Below are positions 33,352-42,217 of a stretch of DNA of 64,000 nucleotides, one piece after another (the first letter of the stretch is position 1; each line of letters starts with the position of its first letter). Below the pieces are notes generated by a model. That model worked only from the letters and a program-made list of their open reading frames with translations. It ran no database searches and had not been told where the DNA came from. The DNA is taken from positions 1 through 64,000 of the forward strand of contig NZ_BMVV01000028.1 of the NCBI RefSeq assembly GCF_014650895.1, in the 5' to 3' direction. The position numbers and the translations under genes were made by a program. Origin of the DNA: Streptomyces omiyaensis (GTDB lineage: Bacteria; Actinomycetota; Actinomycetes; Streptomycetales; Streptomycetaceae).

Positions 33352-35271
33352 TCAGAACGGGGGGTCCTGCCGGGGCCCGCGGCCCGCCGGGCCGCGGCCC
33401 GACAGGACCTCCCCGTACGCCTGCATGAGGTCCGCGAGCCGCAGCGTGGCCAGGTCCTCGCGGGTGAGGGTGCCCGGATAACCGGAGAGCCGCAGGTCGC
33501 GGTAGGCGCAGGACTTCTCGTACAGGGTGCGCAGGAAGCGGCCGTTGCCCAGCTCGTCGATCCAGCCCTGCTCGACCACGTGGGCGCTGATCGAGCGGAG
33601 CTCGTCCAGCGCCTCCTCGTCCCAGCCGTCGCCGTTGGCGGCGGCCAGCACCTCGCCGATCGAGGTCAGTTCGAGCGGCCGGTACGAGGGGAAGTCGACC
33701 CGCGTGGTGAAGCGGGAGGAGAGGCCGGGATTGGCCGCGAGGAGCCGGTCCATGCCCTCGGGGTAGCCCGCGAGGATGACGACGAGGTGGTCCCGGTTGT
33801 CCTCGGCCCGTTTCAGCAGCACCTGGAGCGCCTCGTCGCCGTAGGCGTCGCCCTTGCTGTAGCCGGAGTTGGAGAGCGCGTACGCCTCGTCGACGAAGAG
33901 CACGCCGCCGACCGCCGAGTCGATCAGCTCGTTGGCCTTCACCGCCGTCTGGCCGAGGAACTCGCCGACCAGATCGGCCCGCTGGGCCTCGACCAGGTGG
34001 TCGCCGCCGAGCAGCCCGAGGGCGTAGAAGACCCGGCCCAGGATGCGGGCCACCGTCGTCTTGCCGGTGCCCGACGGACCGGAGAAGACGAAGTGCCGCT
34101 TCGGCGGCTGCACCGGCAGGCCCTGCCCGGCCCGCAGCCGGGCCATCTCCAGCTGCGCCGAGAGCGCCTTGACCTGCCGCTTCACCGGTTCCATGCCGAC
34201 CATGCCCTCCAGTTCGGCGAGGGCCTCGGCGAGCAGTGCCGGATCGGTCGGCCCGGCCGGGAAGCGCGGCGGCCCCGGCTGCGCGGGCACCGGCGAGCTG
34301 TGCCGCACGACCTCCGGGGGCGCGGCCGGCGCGCCGGGCGGCACCGGGTCGGGGGAGCGGCGCAGCCCGTCGCCGCCGAGGGCGCCGGGCTCCGTCTCGG
34401 GTCCGGCGGCGGTGTCGGTGCCGTCCTGGCCGGGGCCCGCGACGACCGGTCCCAGGGCGACGGCGGCGAGCCCCGCCTGCTCGTCCATGCCGTCGAGCCC
34501 GTCGAAGCCGTCGTACTCGGCGATGGCGGCGAGCCGGGCGGCGGTGTCCATGAAGGCGGGGTCGACGCGGTGCACCGCGCGGTAGAGGGGCAGGGCGGCG
34601 GCGCTGCGCCCGGTGCCCTCGTGGGCGCGGGCCAGCCAGTAGCGGAGCTCCTTGCGCTGCGGCTGCTCGCTGCGGCAGCGCATCAGTGCCGCCGAGAGCA
34701 GCGGCTCGGCCTGGCCGTACATCTCCAGGCGCACCCGGGCCATGCCGCCGAAGAGCCCTGCCTCGATGCCCAGCAGGGGGTCGTCGACGAGCGGTTCGGT
34801 GTGCCGGACCAGCTGCTCCCAGTCCTTGACCAGATAGGCGCGGCAGGCGTGCAGGAACCGGACCTGCGGGTCGGTGTCGACCGGCGGCAGCTCCGCGAGG
34901 GCCCGGTCGAGCTCGGGCACGTGCCGCCCGTCGAGCCAGTGGGAGGCGTGCGCGAGCAGCAGGTCGCGGGGGCTCTCCAGGACGGGCTGCACCCACCAGC
35001 CGAGCCAGTACCAGGAGTTGAGGGTGCGGCGGTGCCGGGCGCGCTGTTCGCCGAAGCGTTCGCGGTTGCGGTACATGCGCAGCAGCGCGGCGGTCGTGTC
35101 CACCCGGAGCGCGTGCAGCCCCAGCCAGGCGTCCGCCATGCCGGGGTCGATCCGGACCGCGGCCCGGAACTCCTCCTCCGCCTGCGGGTAGGCGCCCATG
35201 GTGTAGGCGTCCACTCCGCGCAGCCAGGCGAGCTCCGCGGGGGCCTGCGCGCCCTGCGTGCCGATCTCCAT
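33352..35271 (-). CDS. TPR-AAA+ ATPase of the CbxX/EccA type
   Basis: A 639-residue soluble protein. Residues 1-250 form helical TPR-like repeats (RGVDAYTMGAYPQAEEEF, ELRYWLARAHEGTG). Residues about 255-345 are a disordered linker, and 350-600 a CbbX-type AAA+ domain. Walker A is GPSGTGKTT (398-406) and Walker B is VLFVDEAYAL (457-466), with the PGLSSRF arginine-finger region further on. The architecture equals EccA of type VII secretion and RuBisCO-activase-like CbbX, but no ESX or Calvin genes are nearby. ATG 35271 has GGGGGA upstream. The substrate it remodels is unknown. Confidence 0.87.
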   Translation of the reverse strand: MEIGTQGAQAPAELAWLRGVDAYTMGAYPQAEEEFRAAVRIDPGMADAWLGLHALRVDTTAALLRMYRNRERFGEQRARHRRTLNSWYWLGWWVQPVLESPRDLLLAHASHWLDGRHVPELDRALAELPPVDTDPQVRFLHACRAYLVKDWEQLVRHTEPLVDDPLLGIEAGLFGGMARVRLEMYGQAEPLLSAALMRCRSEQPQRKELRYWLARAHEGTGRSAAALPLYRAVHRVDPAFMDTAARLAAIAEYDGFDGLDGMDEQAGLAAVALGPVVAGPGQDGTDTAAGPETEPGALGGDGLRRSPDPVPPGAPAAPPEVVRHSSPVPAQPGPPRFPAGPTDPALLAEALAELEGMVGMEPVKRQVKALSAQLEMARLRAGQGLPVQPPKRHFVFSGPSGTGKTTVARILGRVFYALGLLGGDHLVEAQRADLVGEFLGQTAVKANELIDSAVGGVLFVDEAYALSNSGYSKGDAYGDEALQVLLKRAEDNRDHLVVILAGYPEGMDRLLAANPGLSSRFTTRVDFPSYRPLELTSIGEVLAAANGDGWDEEALDELRSISAHVVEQGWIDELGNGRFLRTLYEKSCAYRDLRLSGYPGTLTREDLATLRLADLMQAYGEVLSGRGPAGRGPRQDPPF

Positions 35272-35437
35272 CGGGTCCCCCACAACCGTCGGCGTATGGA
35301 CGGGATTTGACCGCACCTGCGGGCATCGTACCTGCGCAGGGGTGGTGCGCTTAAGGAGAAGCGCAAGATCCGGAATCGGTGACCCTCGGTGATCGCGGAG
35401 GGCTGGCCGGGGGCCGGAGGGGGGTGAGGAGGGCAGA

Positions 35438-35477
35438 ACGAAGCCCCCGATCACGGGGGAACAACCGGGGGCTTCGT
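35438..35477. terminator. Hairpin downstream of the kinase-like gene
   Basis: ACGAAGCCCCC (35438-35448) and GGGGGCTTCGT (35467-35477) are a perfect 11-bp inverted repeat with an 18-base loop, 100 bases past the stop of the minus-strand gene at 35581. The 309-bp gap 35272-35580 also contains the promoter region of the AAA ATPase; I see no gene there. Confidence 0.55.
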
Positions 35478-35580
35478 GTCTGCGGCGGCCGTAGAAAAGC
35501 CGCACATTCAGAACGTAAGACCTGTACGCCCCCGGGGTCAAGCGCCGTCGGGGCACTTGCGGAAGCGGAATTCCAGGGCC

Positions 35581-36210
35581 TCAGTCCGCCGCCATCAGGC
35601 CGTCACGATGCGTGATGATCTGGTCCGGGCCGGGTGCCCCAGTGGGCCCGGGAAGCCAGTCGTACCCCTCGATCCGCTCCCGTACCAGGGTGTCGGCGAA
35701 GGGCCGCGAGGGATCTTCGGCGAAATGGCGAGTCTCCGCCACCACCCAGCCGTCCCAGAACTCCGCCTGGTCCGGTCCGTCGCGGTGCCGGCCCCGCTCC
35801 CAGGACGCCCCGGCCGCCCGCTCCATCCACAGCAGCCACGCGAGGTGCGGGCGCAGCTCCCGTCGCCCGGCCCCCACGCCCTCCACCAGCACCACCGGTG
35901 CCGGCGGGAGCTCGCGGGCCGGACCGAAGCGCCGGAGGGTCCAGTCGTACGGCAGGTAGCGCGCGGTCGCGCCGCGCCCCAGCGGCTCCAGGACCTGGGC
36001 GCGCATCCGGTCGGTCCAGGCGAAGGGCTCGTCGTGGGTGGCGAGGTCGTCCAGGCGGAGCACGGGCGCGTCGCCGAGCGCGGCCGCGAGCCGGCCGGCG
36101 AGCGTGGACTTGCCGGAGCCGGCGTGGCCGTCGACCGCGACCAGGCGCACCGGTCCGAGCGAGGGCGGCAGCCGGCGCAGCGCGCGGGCCGCGCGGTCGA
36201 GGTCGTCCAT
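35581..36210 (-). CDS. Uridine-kinase-like P-loop protein
   Basis: A 209-residue P-loop NTPase. Walker A VAVDGHAGSGKSTLAGRL (Lys34) is near the N-terminus, and VLRLDDLATH gives the Asp typical of nucleoside-kinase and phosphoribulokinase folds. VVLVEGVGAGRREL is the second-strand motif. The family resembles uridine kinase but is shorter than true Udk, and the phosphate acceptor cannot be told from sequence. It is a monocistronic gene with a hairpin downstream. Confidence 0.8.
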   Translation of the reverse strand: MDDLDRAARALRRLPPSLGPVRLVAVDGHAGSGKSTLAGRLAAALGDAPVLRLDDLATHDEPFAWTDRMRAQVLEPLGRGATARYLPYDWTLRRFGPARELPPAPVVLVEGVGAGRRELRPHLAWLLWMERAAGASWERGRHRDGPDQAEFWDGWVVAETRHFAEDPSRPFADTLVRERIEGYDWLPGPTGAPGPDQIITHRDGLMAAD

Positions 36211-36394
36211 GCGGCCAGCGTAGGTCAGGGGACGCCTTCGCAGGTCAGCGAGGTGCCGCCGTCAGTGGTCTCTACCCATGTCGGTGGCCGCGACGCGGGC
36301 CGAAGTGCTGGCGCAGGGCCCCGCCGAGCCGGGATAGTGGGCCCGCGCAGCCCCGCCCGATCGCCGTCTCCGTCCTCGACTGGGGGTCCTCGCC

Positions 36395-37768
36395 ATGCCC
36401 GGATCAGCCTCACGCCGCTCCCTCCTCGCCGCCGCACTCGCCGCCGCCGCGGGCACGGCCGCCGCCGGAGCCGCGCCGGCCTCGGCGTCCGTCCCGGGGC
36501 CGGGCGCCGCCGCCGGGGAGGCCGCCCGCGCCGCCGCCGGTACGGTCGCCAACCGCTTCTGGTCCACCTACACCGACTGGCGGTCAGGCGCCGCCGAGGG
36601 CACCCGGGCCGTCTCCGGGCACCGCCCCGGCCTGGAGCTCGACGCGCCCCTGGGCCGCACCGCCTACGCCGATCCGCACACCGGGCTCACCTCCTCCTGG
36701 GAGTACGCCCGCTGGACCTCTCCCGTCCACACCCCGGCGGTGCCCGCCACCGAGGTGATCGCCTCCTGGAACGCCCGGACCCCGGCCGGCACCTGGCTCC
36801 AGGTCGAGCTGTCCGGCACGTACACGGACGGGACGGAGACCCCGTGGTTCGTGATGGGCCGGTGGGCCTCGGGCGACTCCGACATCAGGCGGACCTCGGT
36901 GGACGACCAGACCGACGGCCGCGGCACGGTCTGGACGGACACCTTCGCGGTGGACGACCCGGCGAGCGGCCTCCGGCTCGCCGCGTACCGGCTGCGGCTG
37001 ACCCTGTACCGCCGCCCCGGCACGGCGCTCACCCCGCTGGTGTGGCGGATCGGGGCGATGGCCTCGGACGTCCCGGACCGGTTCACCGTCCCGGCCTCCG
37101 CGCCGGGACTCGCCCGCGAGCTGACCGTCCCCCGCTACTCGCAGAACACCCACGTCGGCCAGTACCCCGAGTACGACAACGGCGGCGAGGCCTGGTGCAG
37201 CCCGACCTCCTCGCAGATGATCGTCGAGTACTGGGGCCGCCGGCCCTCCGCCGCCGAGCTGGCCTGGGTGGACCCCGCCTTCGCCGACCCGCAGGTCTGT
37301 CACGCCGCCCGGCACACCTACGACCACCAGTACCGGGGCTGCGGGAACTGGCCCTTCAACGCCGCCTACGCGGCCGCCTACCCCGACCTGAACGCCGTGG
37401 TGACCCGGCTCCGCTCCCTCGCCGACCTGGAGACCCTGATCGGGGCGGGCGTCCCGGTCATCACGTCCCAGTCCTTCCGCCAGGAGGAGCTGACCGGCGC
37501 CGGCTACGGCACCTCCGGCCACCTCATGACGGTGATCGGCTTCACCGCGGACGGCGACGTGATCGCCAACGACCCGGCCTCCCCGGACAACGAGTCCGTC
37601 CGCCGGGTCTACCTCCGCCGCGAGTGGGAGAACATCTGGCTCCGCACCAAGCGGTACAACGCGAGCGGGAAAGTGGCGTCCGGCACAGGAGGGGTCTGCT
37701 ACCTGTACTTCCCGGACCGGCCGACTCCCGCGCAGCGCAAGGCGCTTCAGGCCGTCGGGGTGCTCTGA
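36395..37768 (+). CDS. Secreted C39-family cysteine peptidase
   Basis: A 457-residue exported protein. The N-terminus has a twin-arginine-like signal (SRRSLLAAALAAAAGTAAAG). Residues 50-235 form a beta-rich domain of unknown role. The C-terminal papain-like Peptidase_C39_2 domain has Cys268 (GGEAWCSPTSSQMIV), His376 (GTSGHLMTVIGF) and Asp393 (VIANDPASPDN). The residues for activity are all present. No bacteriocin gene or transporter lies nearby, so a processing role like that of lantibiotic C39 peptidases is not supported. Confidence 0.86.
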   Translation: MPGSASRRSLLAAALAAAAGTAAAGAAPASASVPGPGAAAGEAARAAAGTVANRFWSTYTDWRSGAAEGTRAVSGHRPGLELDAPLGRTAYADPHTGLTSSWEYARWTSPVHTPAVPATEVIASWNARTPAGTWLQVELSGTYTDGTETPWFVMGRWASGDSDIRRTSVDDQTDGRGTVWTDTFAVDDPASGLRLAAYRLRLTLYRRPGTALTPLVWRIGAMASDVPDRFTVPASAPGLARELTVPRYSQNTHVGQYPEYDNGGEAWCSPTSSQMIVEYWGRRPSAAELAWVDPAFADPQVCHAARHTYDHQYRGCGNWPFNAAYAAAYPDLNAVVTRLRSLADLETLIGAGVPVITSQSFRQEELTGAGYGTSGHLMTVIGFTADGDVIANDPASPDNESVRRVYLRREWENIWLRTKRYNASGKVASGTGGVCYLYFPDRPTPAQRKALQAVGVL

Positions 37769-37843
37769 GCGGTCCGGGGCGGCGGCGGGGGTGTGAGGGA
37801 CGTCTCTGGTCCGGGGCCGCCGCCGTGCCCCATGGTGGTGGCC

Positions 37844-38005
37844 ATGAGCGCCACCACCACCCTCACCGGCCGTCTCTTCGCCCGCACGCGCACGCGCACC
37901 GGCGGTCCCGGGGAAGACCGGGGCCCCGAGATCCTGGAGCACGTCCTCGGCTGGACCCTCGTCGTCCTCCTCGCCGTCCTCGTCACCCGCGCGGGCCTCA
38001 TGTGA
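37844..38005 (+). CDS. Small single-span membrane protein
   Basis: A 53-residue open frame starting MSATTTLTGRLFARTRTRTG. It has a polar, arginine-rich first half and a single C-terminal hydrophobic helix (HVLGWTLVVLLAVLVTRAGL). In-frame ATG 37832 or an earlier start at 37793 would give 57 or 70 residues. The hydrophobic tail with a charged front fits a tail-anchored peptide. It is small, so coding status is moderately certain. Confidence 0.45.
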   Translation: MSATTTLTGRLFARTRTRTGGPGEDRGPEILEHVLGWTLVVLLAVLVTRAGLM

Positions 38006-38017
38006 CCGGGCGGGCGG

Positions 38018-38617
38018 TCAGCGCGATGCGCCGGGGGACACCAGGACCCCGCTGACCCGGACGGTCCGGCCGGCCCAGACGGGTCCCGCGGCGAGCCGCG
38101 TCCACTCGGCGTCCCGGCGGCCGGGCAGGGTGCGCCCCTGACTGGCCCAGAGCGCGTACAGGGCCTGGTAGATCGGCGGGTCCGGGTGGACCTGCACGGG
38201 CACCGGAGGCGGCACGGGCACCGGAACCGGCACGGCCGCCGGAGCGGGGGCGGGTACGGCCACGGCCGCCGCCGCGGGGAGGGGCGCCGGAGCGGGTGCG
38301 GGCAGGGGGGCCGCCGCGGGGAGGGGCGCCGGAGCCGGTGCGGGCGCGGGGAGCGTCGCGGGCACCGGGACGACGGCCGTGGGCGTGGGCGGGGCGACGG
38401 GCGCGGGCAGGGACGCGGCGGCCGGGCGCGGTGCGGGCGCGGGGGTCCCCCGCGGAGCCGGGGACCGCGCGGGGACCGGTGCCGGCGCGGCGCCGCCGAG
38501 GGCGGGGCCGGCTGGGGCCGGTGCCTCCGGAATCCAGTGAGGAACCGATTCTTCACCGTGCGGTTCGGCCTGCCGATGCCGACCGACTCCGCTGGGTGTG
38601 GAGTACAGGGTGGTCAT
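38018..38617 (-). CDS. Proline/alanine-rich hypothetical protein
   Basis: A 199-residue protein. The first 30 residues are polar; residues about 30-145 are almost only Pro, Ala and Val (PVPVPVPPPVPVQVHPDPP at the end). The last 55 residues form the only folded-looking part (IYQALYALWASQGRTLPG, DAEWTRLAAGPVWAGRTVRV). No signal peptide or lipobox is visible. The frame is kept open through highly repetitive DNA, but the ordered C-terminus argues for a real gene. Function unknown. Confidence 0.5.
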   Translation of the reverse strand: MTTLYSTPSGVGRHRQAEPHGEESVPHWIPEAPAPAGPALGGAAPAPVPARSPAPRGTPAPAPRPAAASLPAPVAPPTPTAVVPVPATLPAPAPAPAPLPAAAPLPAPAPAPLPAAAAVAVPAPAPAAVPVPVPVPPPVPVQVHPDPPIYQALYALWASQGRTLPGRRDAEWTRLAAGPVWAGRTVRVSGVLVSPGASR

Positions 38618-38799
38618 GCCCGGACCAACGCGTCCCGGCCCCGGCGGGTCACCGCCGGAAGGAATCGGGCGACAGTTCGCCCCTTACCCGCGCACCCGCG
38701 GGCGGGCCCTCCGCCGGTCCGCGCCCGGCGCACACCCCTGGCCCGCCACCCGGTTGCTGACGTACCGTCAGATCCTATTCGAGGACCAGGAGGTCAGCC

Positions 38800-39921
38800 G
38801 TGGACGACGACCGGCCCGTCGCGCTCGACGAATACCCCGTGCACCAGGCCCCGCTGTCGATGAAGCACCACGTCAGCGGCGACCGGAACGCCTACGACCG
38901 CTGCATCTTCCACGTCTTCGACCACGCCGGCCGCGCCCTGCTCGTCGCCGGCCTCGGCGTCTACCCCAACACCGGGGTCGTCGACGCCTACGCCACCCTG
39001 CGCACCGGCGACCGGCTGCACGCCGTCCGCGCCTCCGACGCGCTCGGCGACGACCGGATGTGCCTGGAGGTCGGCCCGCTGCGGATCACCGTCGACGAGC
39101 CCCTCCGGCGCTTCACCCTGAGCTGCGCCGCCGACCCGGCCGATCCCGACGGGCTCTCCTTCGAGCTCACCTGGACGGGCGACTTCCCGCCCCTCTGGGA
39201 GCCGCACCACCTCCAGCGCACCGGCGGCCGGCTCACCCTGGAGGGCCGCCGCTTCGTCCAGGCCGGCCGCTGCGCGGGCACGATCCGGGCCGGCGGCGAG
39301 CGCTTCGAGGTCACGGCGGGGGAGTGGACCGGCACCCGCGACCGCAGCTGGGGCGTGCGCCCCATCCCCGGCGAGGAGCCGGGCCGCGCCGCCGAGTCGC
39401 GCCCCGAGGGCTTCCACTGGCTCTGGATCCCGATGCGCTTCGACGACCGCTTCGTGATGGTCGTGGCGCAGGAGGACGCCGACGGCTACCGCACCCTCAG
39501 CCAGGCCCAGCTGGTCCGGAACGGCCGGCGCGACGCGCAGCTCGGCTGGCCCCGCACCGAGATCGCGTACCGGCCCGGCACCCGGCACCCCGAGAGCGCC
39601 GTCGTCCACCTCGCCGACCCCGCGGGCAAGCCCCTGGAGATCGGCGTCGAGATCCTCGCCTCCTCCCCGCTCGCCGTCGGTGCGGGCTACCCGCCCGCCG
39701 GGGACTGGCAGCACGGCACCTGGCAGGGGCGCGACTGGACCGACCGGCGGGTCTACGACCTCTCCGACCCCGCCGCCCACCCGCTCGCCGCGTACGGCGT
39801 CACCGACCACTCCGCCCGCTTCACCCTCGACGGCCGCACCGGTCACGGGATTTTCGAGCACGGCTCCTTCGGGCGCCACGACCCCAGCGGCTTCGCCGAC
39901 TTCGCCTCCACCGCCCGCTGA
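38800..39921 (+). CDS. Conserved protein of unknown function, beta-rich two-domain
   Basis: A 373-residue soluble protein without signal peptide or membrane helix. Segments include FHVFDHAGRALLVAGLGVYP, FELTWTGDFPPLWEPHH, GTRDRSWGVRPIPGEE and FHWLWIPMRFDDRFVMVVAQ, suggesting two antiparallel beta domains. The layout recalls the CrtC/AttH-like lipocalin-type families (DUF7064/7065), an impression from memory. It starts at GTG 38800 with an AGGAGG site upstream. It is followed after 133 bases by a phosphotransferase with which similar proteins are often paired in actinobacteria. Confidence 0.72.
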   Translation: MDDDRPVALDEYPVHQAPLSMKHHVSGDRNAYDRCIFHVFDHAGRALLVAGLGVYPNTGVVDAYATLRTGDRLHAVRASDALGDDRMCLEVGPLRITVDEPLRRFTLSCAADPADPDGLSFELTWTGDFPPLWEPHHLQRTGGRLTLEGRRFVQAGRCAGTIRAGGERFEVTAGEWTGTRDRSWGVRPIPGEEPGRAAESRPEGFHWLWIPMRFDDRFVMVVAQEDADGYRTLSQAQLVRNGRRDAQLGWPRTEIAYRPGTRHPESAVVHLADPAGKPLEIGVEILASSPLAVGAGYPPAGDWQHGTWQGRDWTDRRVYDLSDPAAHPLAAYGVTDHSARFTLDGRTGHGIFEHGSFGRHDPSGFADFASTAR

Positions 39922-40054
39922 ACCCCGCGCGCCGGGACCCGGGATCCGGGTACCGGGCCGCGCCCCGGCCCCGGGCCCCCGCCCCAGGGTCGCCCCTTTC
40001 GCGCGTCCCCGGGTCCCGGCGGGCGCCTCGTGCCCGAAGCAGAAGGAGCTCCGT

Positions 40055-41158
40055 ATGGCCACGGCACCCCGACCCCGCACCAGCACCCGCGACCCCGAGG
40101 AGCTGGCCGCCCGGCTCACCGCCTGGCTCGACGCCCGGCTGCCCGGCGCCACCGTCTCCGGCCTCGCCGTCCCCGACTCCAACGGCATGTCCAGCGAGAC
40201 TCTGCTCTTCGACCTGGAGCACCCGGACGCCCCCGTGCGCGGCTGCGCCCTCCGGCTGGCCGCCGACCCCGCCGCGTACACCGTCTTCCCGGTCTACGAC
40301 ATGGCCCGCCAGCACCGCGTGATGGCGCTCGTCGCCGACCGCACCGACGTGCCCGTCCCGCGGGTGCTCTGGCTGGAGGAGGACCCGGAGCCGCTCGGCG
40401 CCCCCTTCTTCGTGATGGCCCGCGCCGAGGGGCGGGTGCCGCCGGACGTCATGCCGTACACGTACGAGGGGAACTGGCTGCACGCCGCCACCGACGCCCA
40501 ACGGGCCGTGCTGGAGGCGGAGTCGGTGGCCGTGCTGGCCCGGCTGCACGACCAGGTCCCGGCGAGGGAGGCCGCGTTCCTGCTGCCGGACGGCGAGGGA
40601 AGTCCGCTGCGCCGGCACGTCGACGCCCAACGCGCCTACTACGCCTGGGTGGTGGAAGGCCTCGCGCCCTCACCGCTCATCGAGGCGGCCTTCGCGCGCC
40701 TGGAGGAGCTGTGGCCGGAGGACGAGGGGCCGGCCGTGCTCTGCTGGGGCGACGCGAGGATCGGGAACATCGTCTACGACGGCTTCGCCCCGGCCGCCGT
40801 CCTCGACTGGGAGATGGCGGCGTGCGCGCCCCGCGAGGTCGACCTCGGCTGGACCGTCTACCTCCACCGCTTCTTCCAGGACCTGACTGTGACCTTCGGT
40901 CAGCCGGGCCTGCCCGGCTTCCTGCGCCGCGACGCGGTCGAGCGGCGGTACGCCGGACTCACCGGGCACGTGCCGCGCGCGATGGAGTTCCACACCCTGT
41001 ACGCGGCGCTGCGGCACGCGATCGTGATGCTGAGGATCGCGTACCGCCAGGCGCACTTCGGCGAGGTCGAGGTCCCCGAGGACCCCGACCGGCTCATCCT
41101 GCACCACGCCGCCCTCGCGGCGATGGTGCGCGGCACCTACTGGGACGCCGCCGCCTGA
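40055..41158 (+). CDS. Aminoglycoside phosphotransferase-fold protein (APH family)
   Basis: A 367-residue kinase-fold protein. The catalytic loop reads CWGDARIGNIVYDG (the family's H-G-D-x-x-x-x-N motif with Cys-Trp in front), and the metal-binding Asp is in VLDWEMAACAPREVDLGW. The N-lobe carries MSSETLLFDLEHPDAPVRGC, and PFFVMARAEGRVPPDVMPYTY lies near the hinge. This branch (with GDARIGN rather than HGDLHPGN) is common in actinobacterial lipid and steroid loci and is not a drug-resistance enzyme by default. An AAGGAG site precedes ATG 40055. Confidence 0.85.
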   Translation: MATAPRPRTSTRDPEELAARLTAWLDARLPGATVSGLAVPDSNGMSSETLLFDLEHPDAPVRGCALRLAADPAAYTVFPVYDMARQHRVMALVADRTDVPVPRVLWLEEDPEPLGAPFFVMARAEGRVPPDVMPYTYEGNWLHAATDAQRAVLEAESVAVLARLHDQVPAREAAFLLPDGEGSPLRRHVDAQRAYYAWVVEGLAPSPLIEAAFARLEELWPEDEGPAVLCWGDARIGNIVYDGFAPAAVLDWEMAACAPREVDLGWTVYLHRFFQDLTVTFGQPGLPGFLRRDAVERRYAGLTGHVPRAMEFHTLYAALRHAIVMLRIAYRQAHFGEVEVPEDPDRLILHHAALAAMVRGTYWDAAA

Positions 41159-41174
41159 GGCGGCCGGACGGGGC

Positions 41175-41543
41175 CTAGGCCGCGCGGCGCAGCTGGGCCG
41201 CGCGGATCGGCCGGGAGCCCGGGCCGCCGATGTGCGAGAAGGGCTGCGTGCGCCAGTCGAGGCCCTGGGGCAGGGTCAGGAGGAGCGCGGTGTCCTGCTC
41301 CTGGACGCCCTCCTCGTCGTCGGCGGAGGGCGCCTCGCCCGCGGATCGTCCGGTGCCCGGGCAGACCGTGAGGGTGAAGGGGCTCCACGGCGACGGGCAC
41401 AGCGCGTGCTCGGGCAGCGCGTCCTCGTCCGCCAGCAGGGCGATGGGCTGATCACACTCCGGGCAGATCACGCGGAACATCTCAAAGGTGTCGTACGCGT
41501 CGAACTCTTCGGACGTGTCGACGGATTCAACGGGCTCCTGCAT
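41175..41543 (-). CDS. Small conserved protein with a cysteine-rich (zinc-ribbon-like) motif
   Basis: A 122-residue protein. After an acidic N-terminus (ESVDTSEEFDAYDTFEMF) come four cysteines at residues 27, 30, 49 and 61 (VICPECDQPIALLAD ... ALCPSPWS ... LTVC), a zinc-ribbon-like spacing. A predicted longer N-terminus (to 41609) is in frame but lacks a site; ATG 41543 has GGGGA upstream. It is divergent from the Lrp gene at 41768. Function unknown. Confidence 0.72.
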   Translation of the reverse strand: MQEPVESVDTSEEFDAYDTFEMFRVICPECDQPIALLADEDALPEHALCPSPWSPFTLTVCPGTGRSAGEAPSADDEEGVQEQDTALLLTLPQGLDWRTQPFSHIGGPGSRPIRAAQLRRAA

Positions 41544-41607
41544 GGAGAACTCCCCCTCGGACAGGTCGGCCGATACTGTGCGGCCGGAACCACAGCAAGC
41601 CCTTCCC

Positions 41608-41623
41608 ATGCGGAACTCCGCAT
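41608..41623. promoter_or_regulatory. Operator-like inverted repeat between divergent genes
   Basis: ATGCGGA-AC-TCCGCAT, a perfect 7-bp inverted repeat with a 2-base spacer, lies about 145 bp before the Lrp gene and 65 bp before the zinc-ribbon gene. It is a candidate site for the Lrp-type product, which often regulates itself. Confidence 0.4.
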
Positions 41624-41767
41624 AACCGTGAGCGGCGCTGTGATGCTCCGGCCAAACCTGTGGCGTTCGTCACATGCCTGTCGCAGGTGCCTCGTGAACG
41701 CCCATAGCGGCCCATACGACCCGCACCCGGCTGGGCCCGGGACCCTTCGGCGCAATAGGGTCGGCGC

Positions 41768-42208
41768 ATGGAGGAGCTGGATCGTCAGATCGTGGAGTTG
41801 CTCGTCAAGGACGGGCGCATGAGCTACACCGACCTGGGCAAGGCCACCGGCCTGTCCACGTCGGCGGTGCATCAGCGCGTCCGCCGGCTGGAGCAGCGCG
41901 GAGTCATCCGCGGCTATGCCGCCGTCGTCGACCCCGAGGCGGTGGGGCTGCCGCTGACCGCCTTCATCTCGGTCAAACCCTTCGACCCCAGCGCCCCCGA
42001 CGACACCCCCGACCGGCTCTCCGACATCCCCGAGATCGAGGCCTGCCACAGCGTCGCCGGTGACGAGAACTACATCCTCAAGGTGCGGGTCGCCACTCCC
42101 CTGGAGCTGGAGCACCTGCTCAGCCGGATCCGTTCCCAGGCGCACGTCTCCAGCCGCACCACCGTCGTCCTGTCCACCCCGTACGAAGCCAGGCCGCCGC
42201 GCATTTAG
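41768..42208 (+). CDS. Lrp/AsnC-family transcriptional regulator
   Basis: A 146-residue regulator with the N-terminal HTH (LDRQIVELLVKDGRMSYTDL, STSAVHQRVRRLEQRGVIRG) and C-terminal RAM domain (CHSVAGDENYILKVRVATPL). It is more like classical Lrp than the protein at 13922-14377. A TAGGGT -10-like box is 10-15 bases before the ATG. It is only 9 bases from the amidohydrolase gene and probably regulates that gene and itself. Confidence 0.92.
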   Translation: MEELDRQIVELLVKDGRMSYTDLGKATGLSTSAVHQRVRRLEQRGVIRGYAAVVDPEAVGLPLTAFISVKPFDPSAPDDTPDRLSDIPEIEACHSVAGDENYILKVRVATPLELEHLLSRIRSQAHVSSRTTVVLSTPYEARPPRI

Positions 42209-42217
42209 CCTGGTCGC

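Noticed and set aside
31967..35326. 1119-codon minus-strand frame across the second CNNM gene and the AAA ATPase
   Set aside because: Out of frame with the AAA ATPase and antisense to the CNNM gene; composed of Arg/Gly/Pro/Ala runs.
36395..37768. Bacteriocin-processing C39 system
   Set aside because: No precursor peptide, ABC transporter or modification enzyme nearby; a lone exported C39-like protein is more likely.
40055..41158. Aminoglycoside resistance gene
   Set aside because: The GDARIGN branch of the fold is a general actinobacterial family without resistance evidence or antibiotic cluster context.
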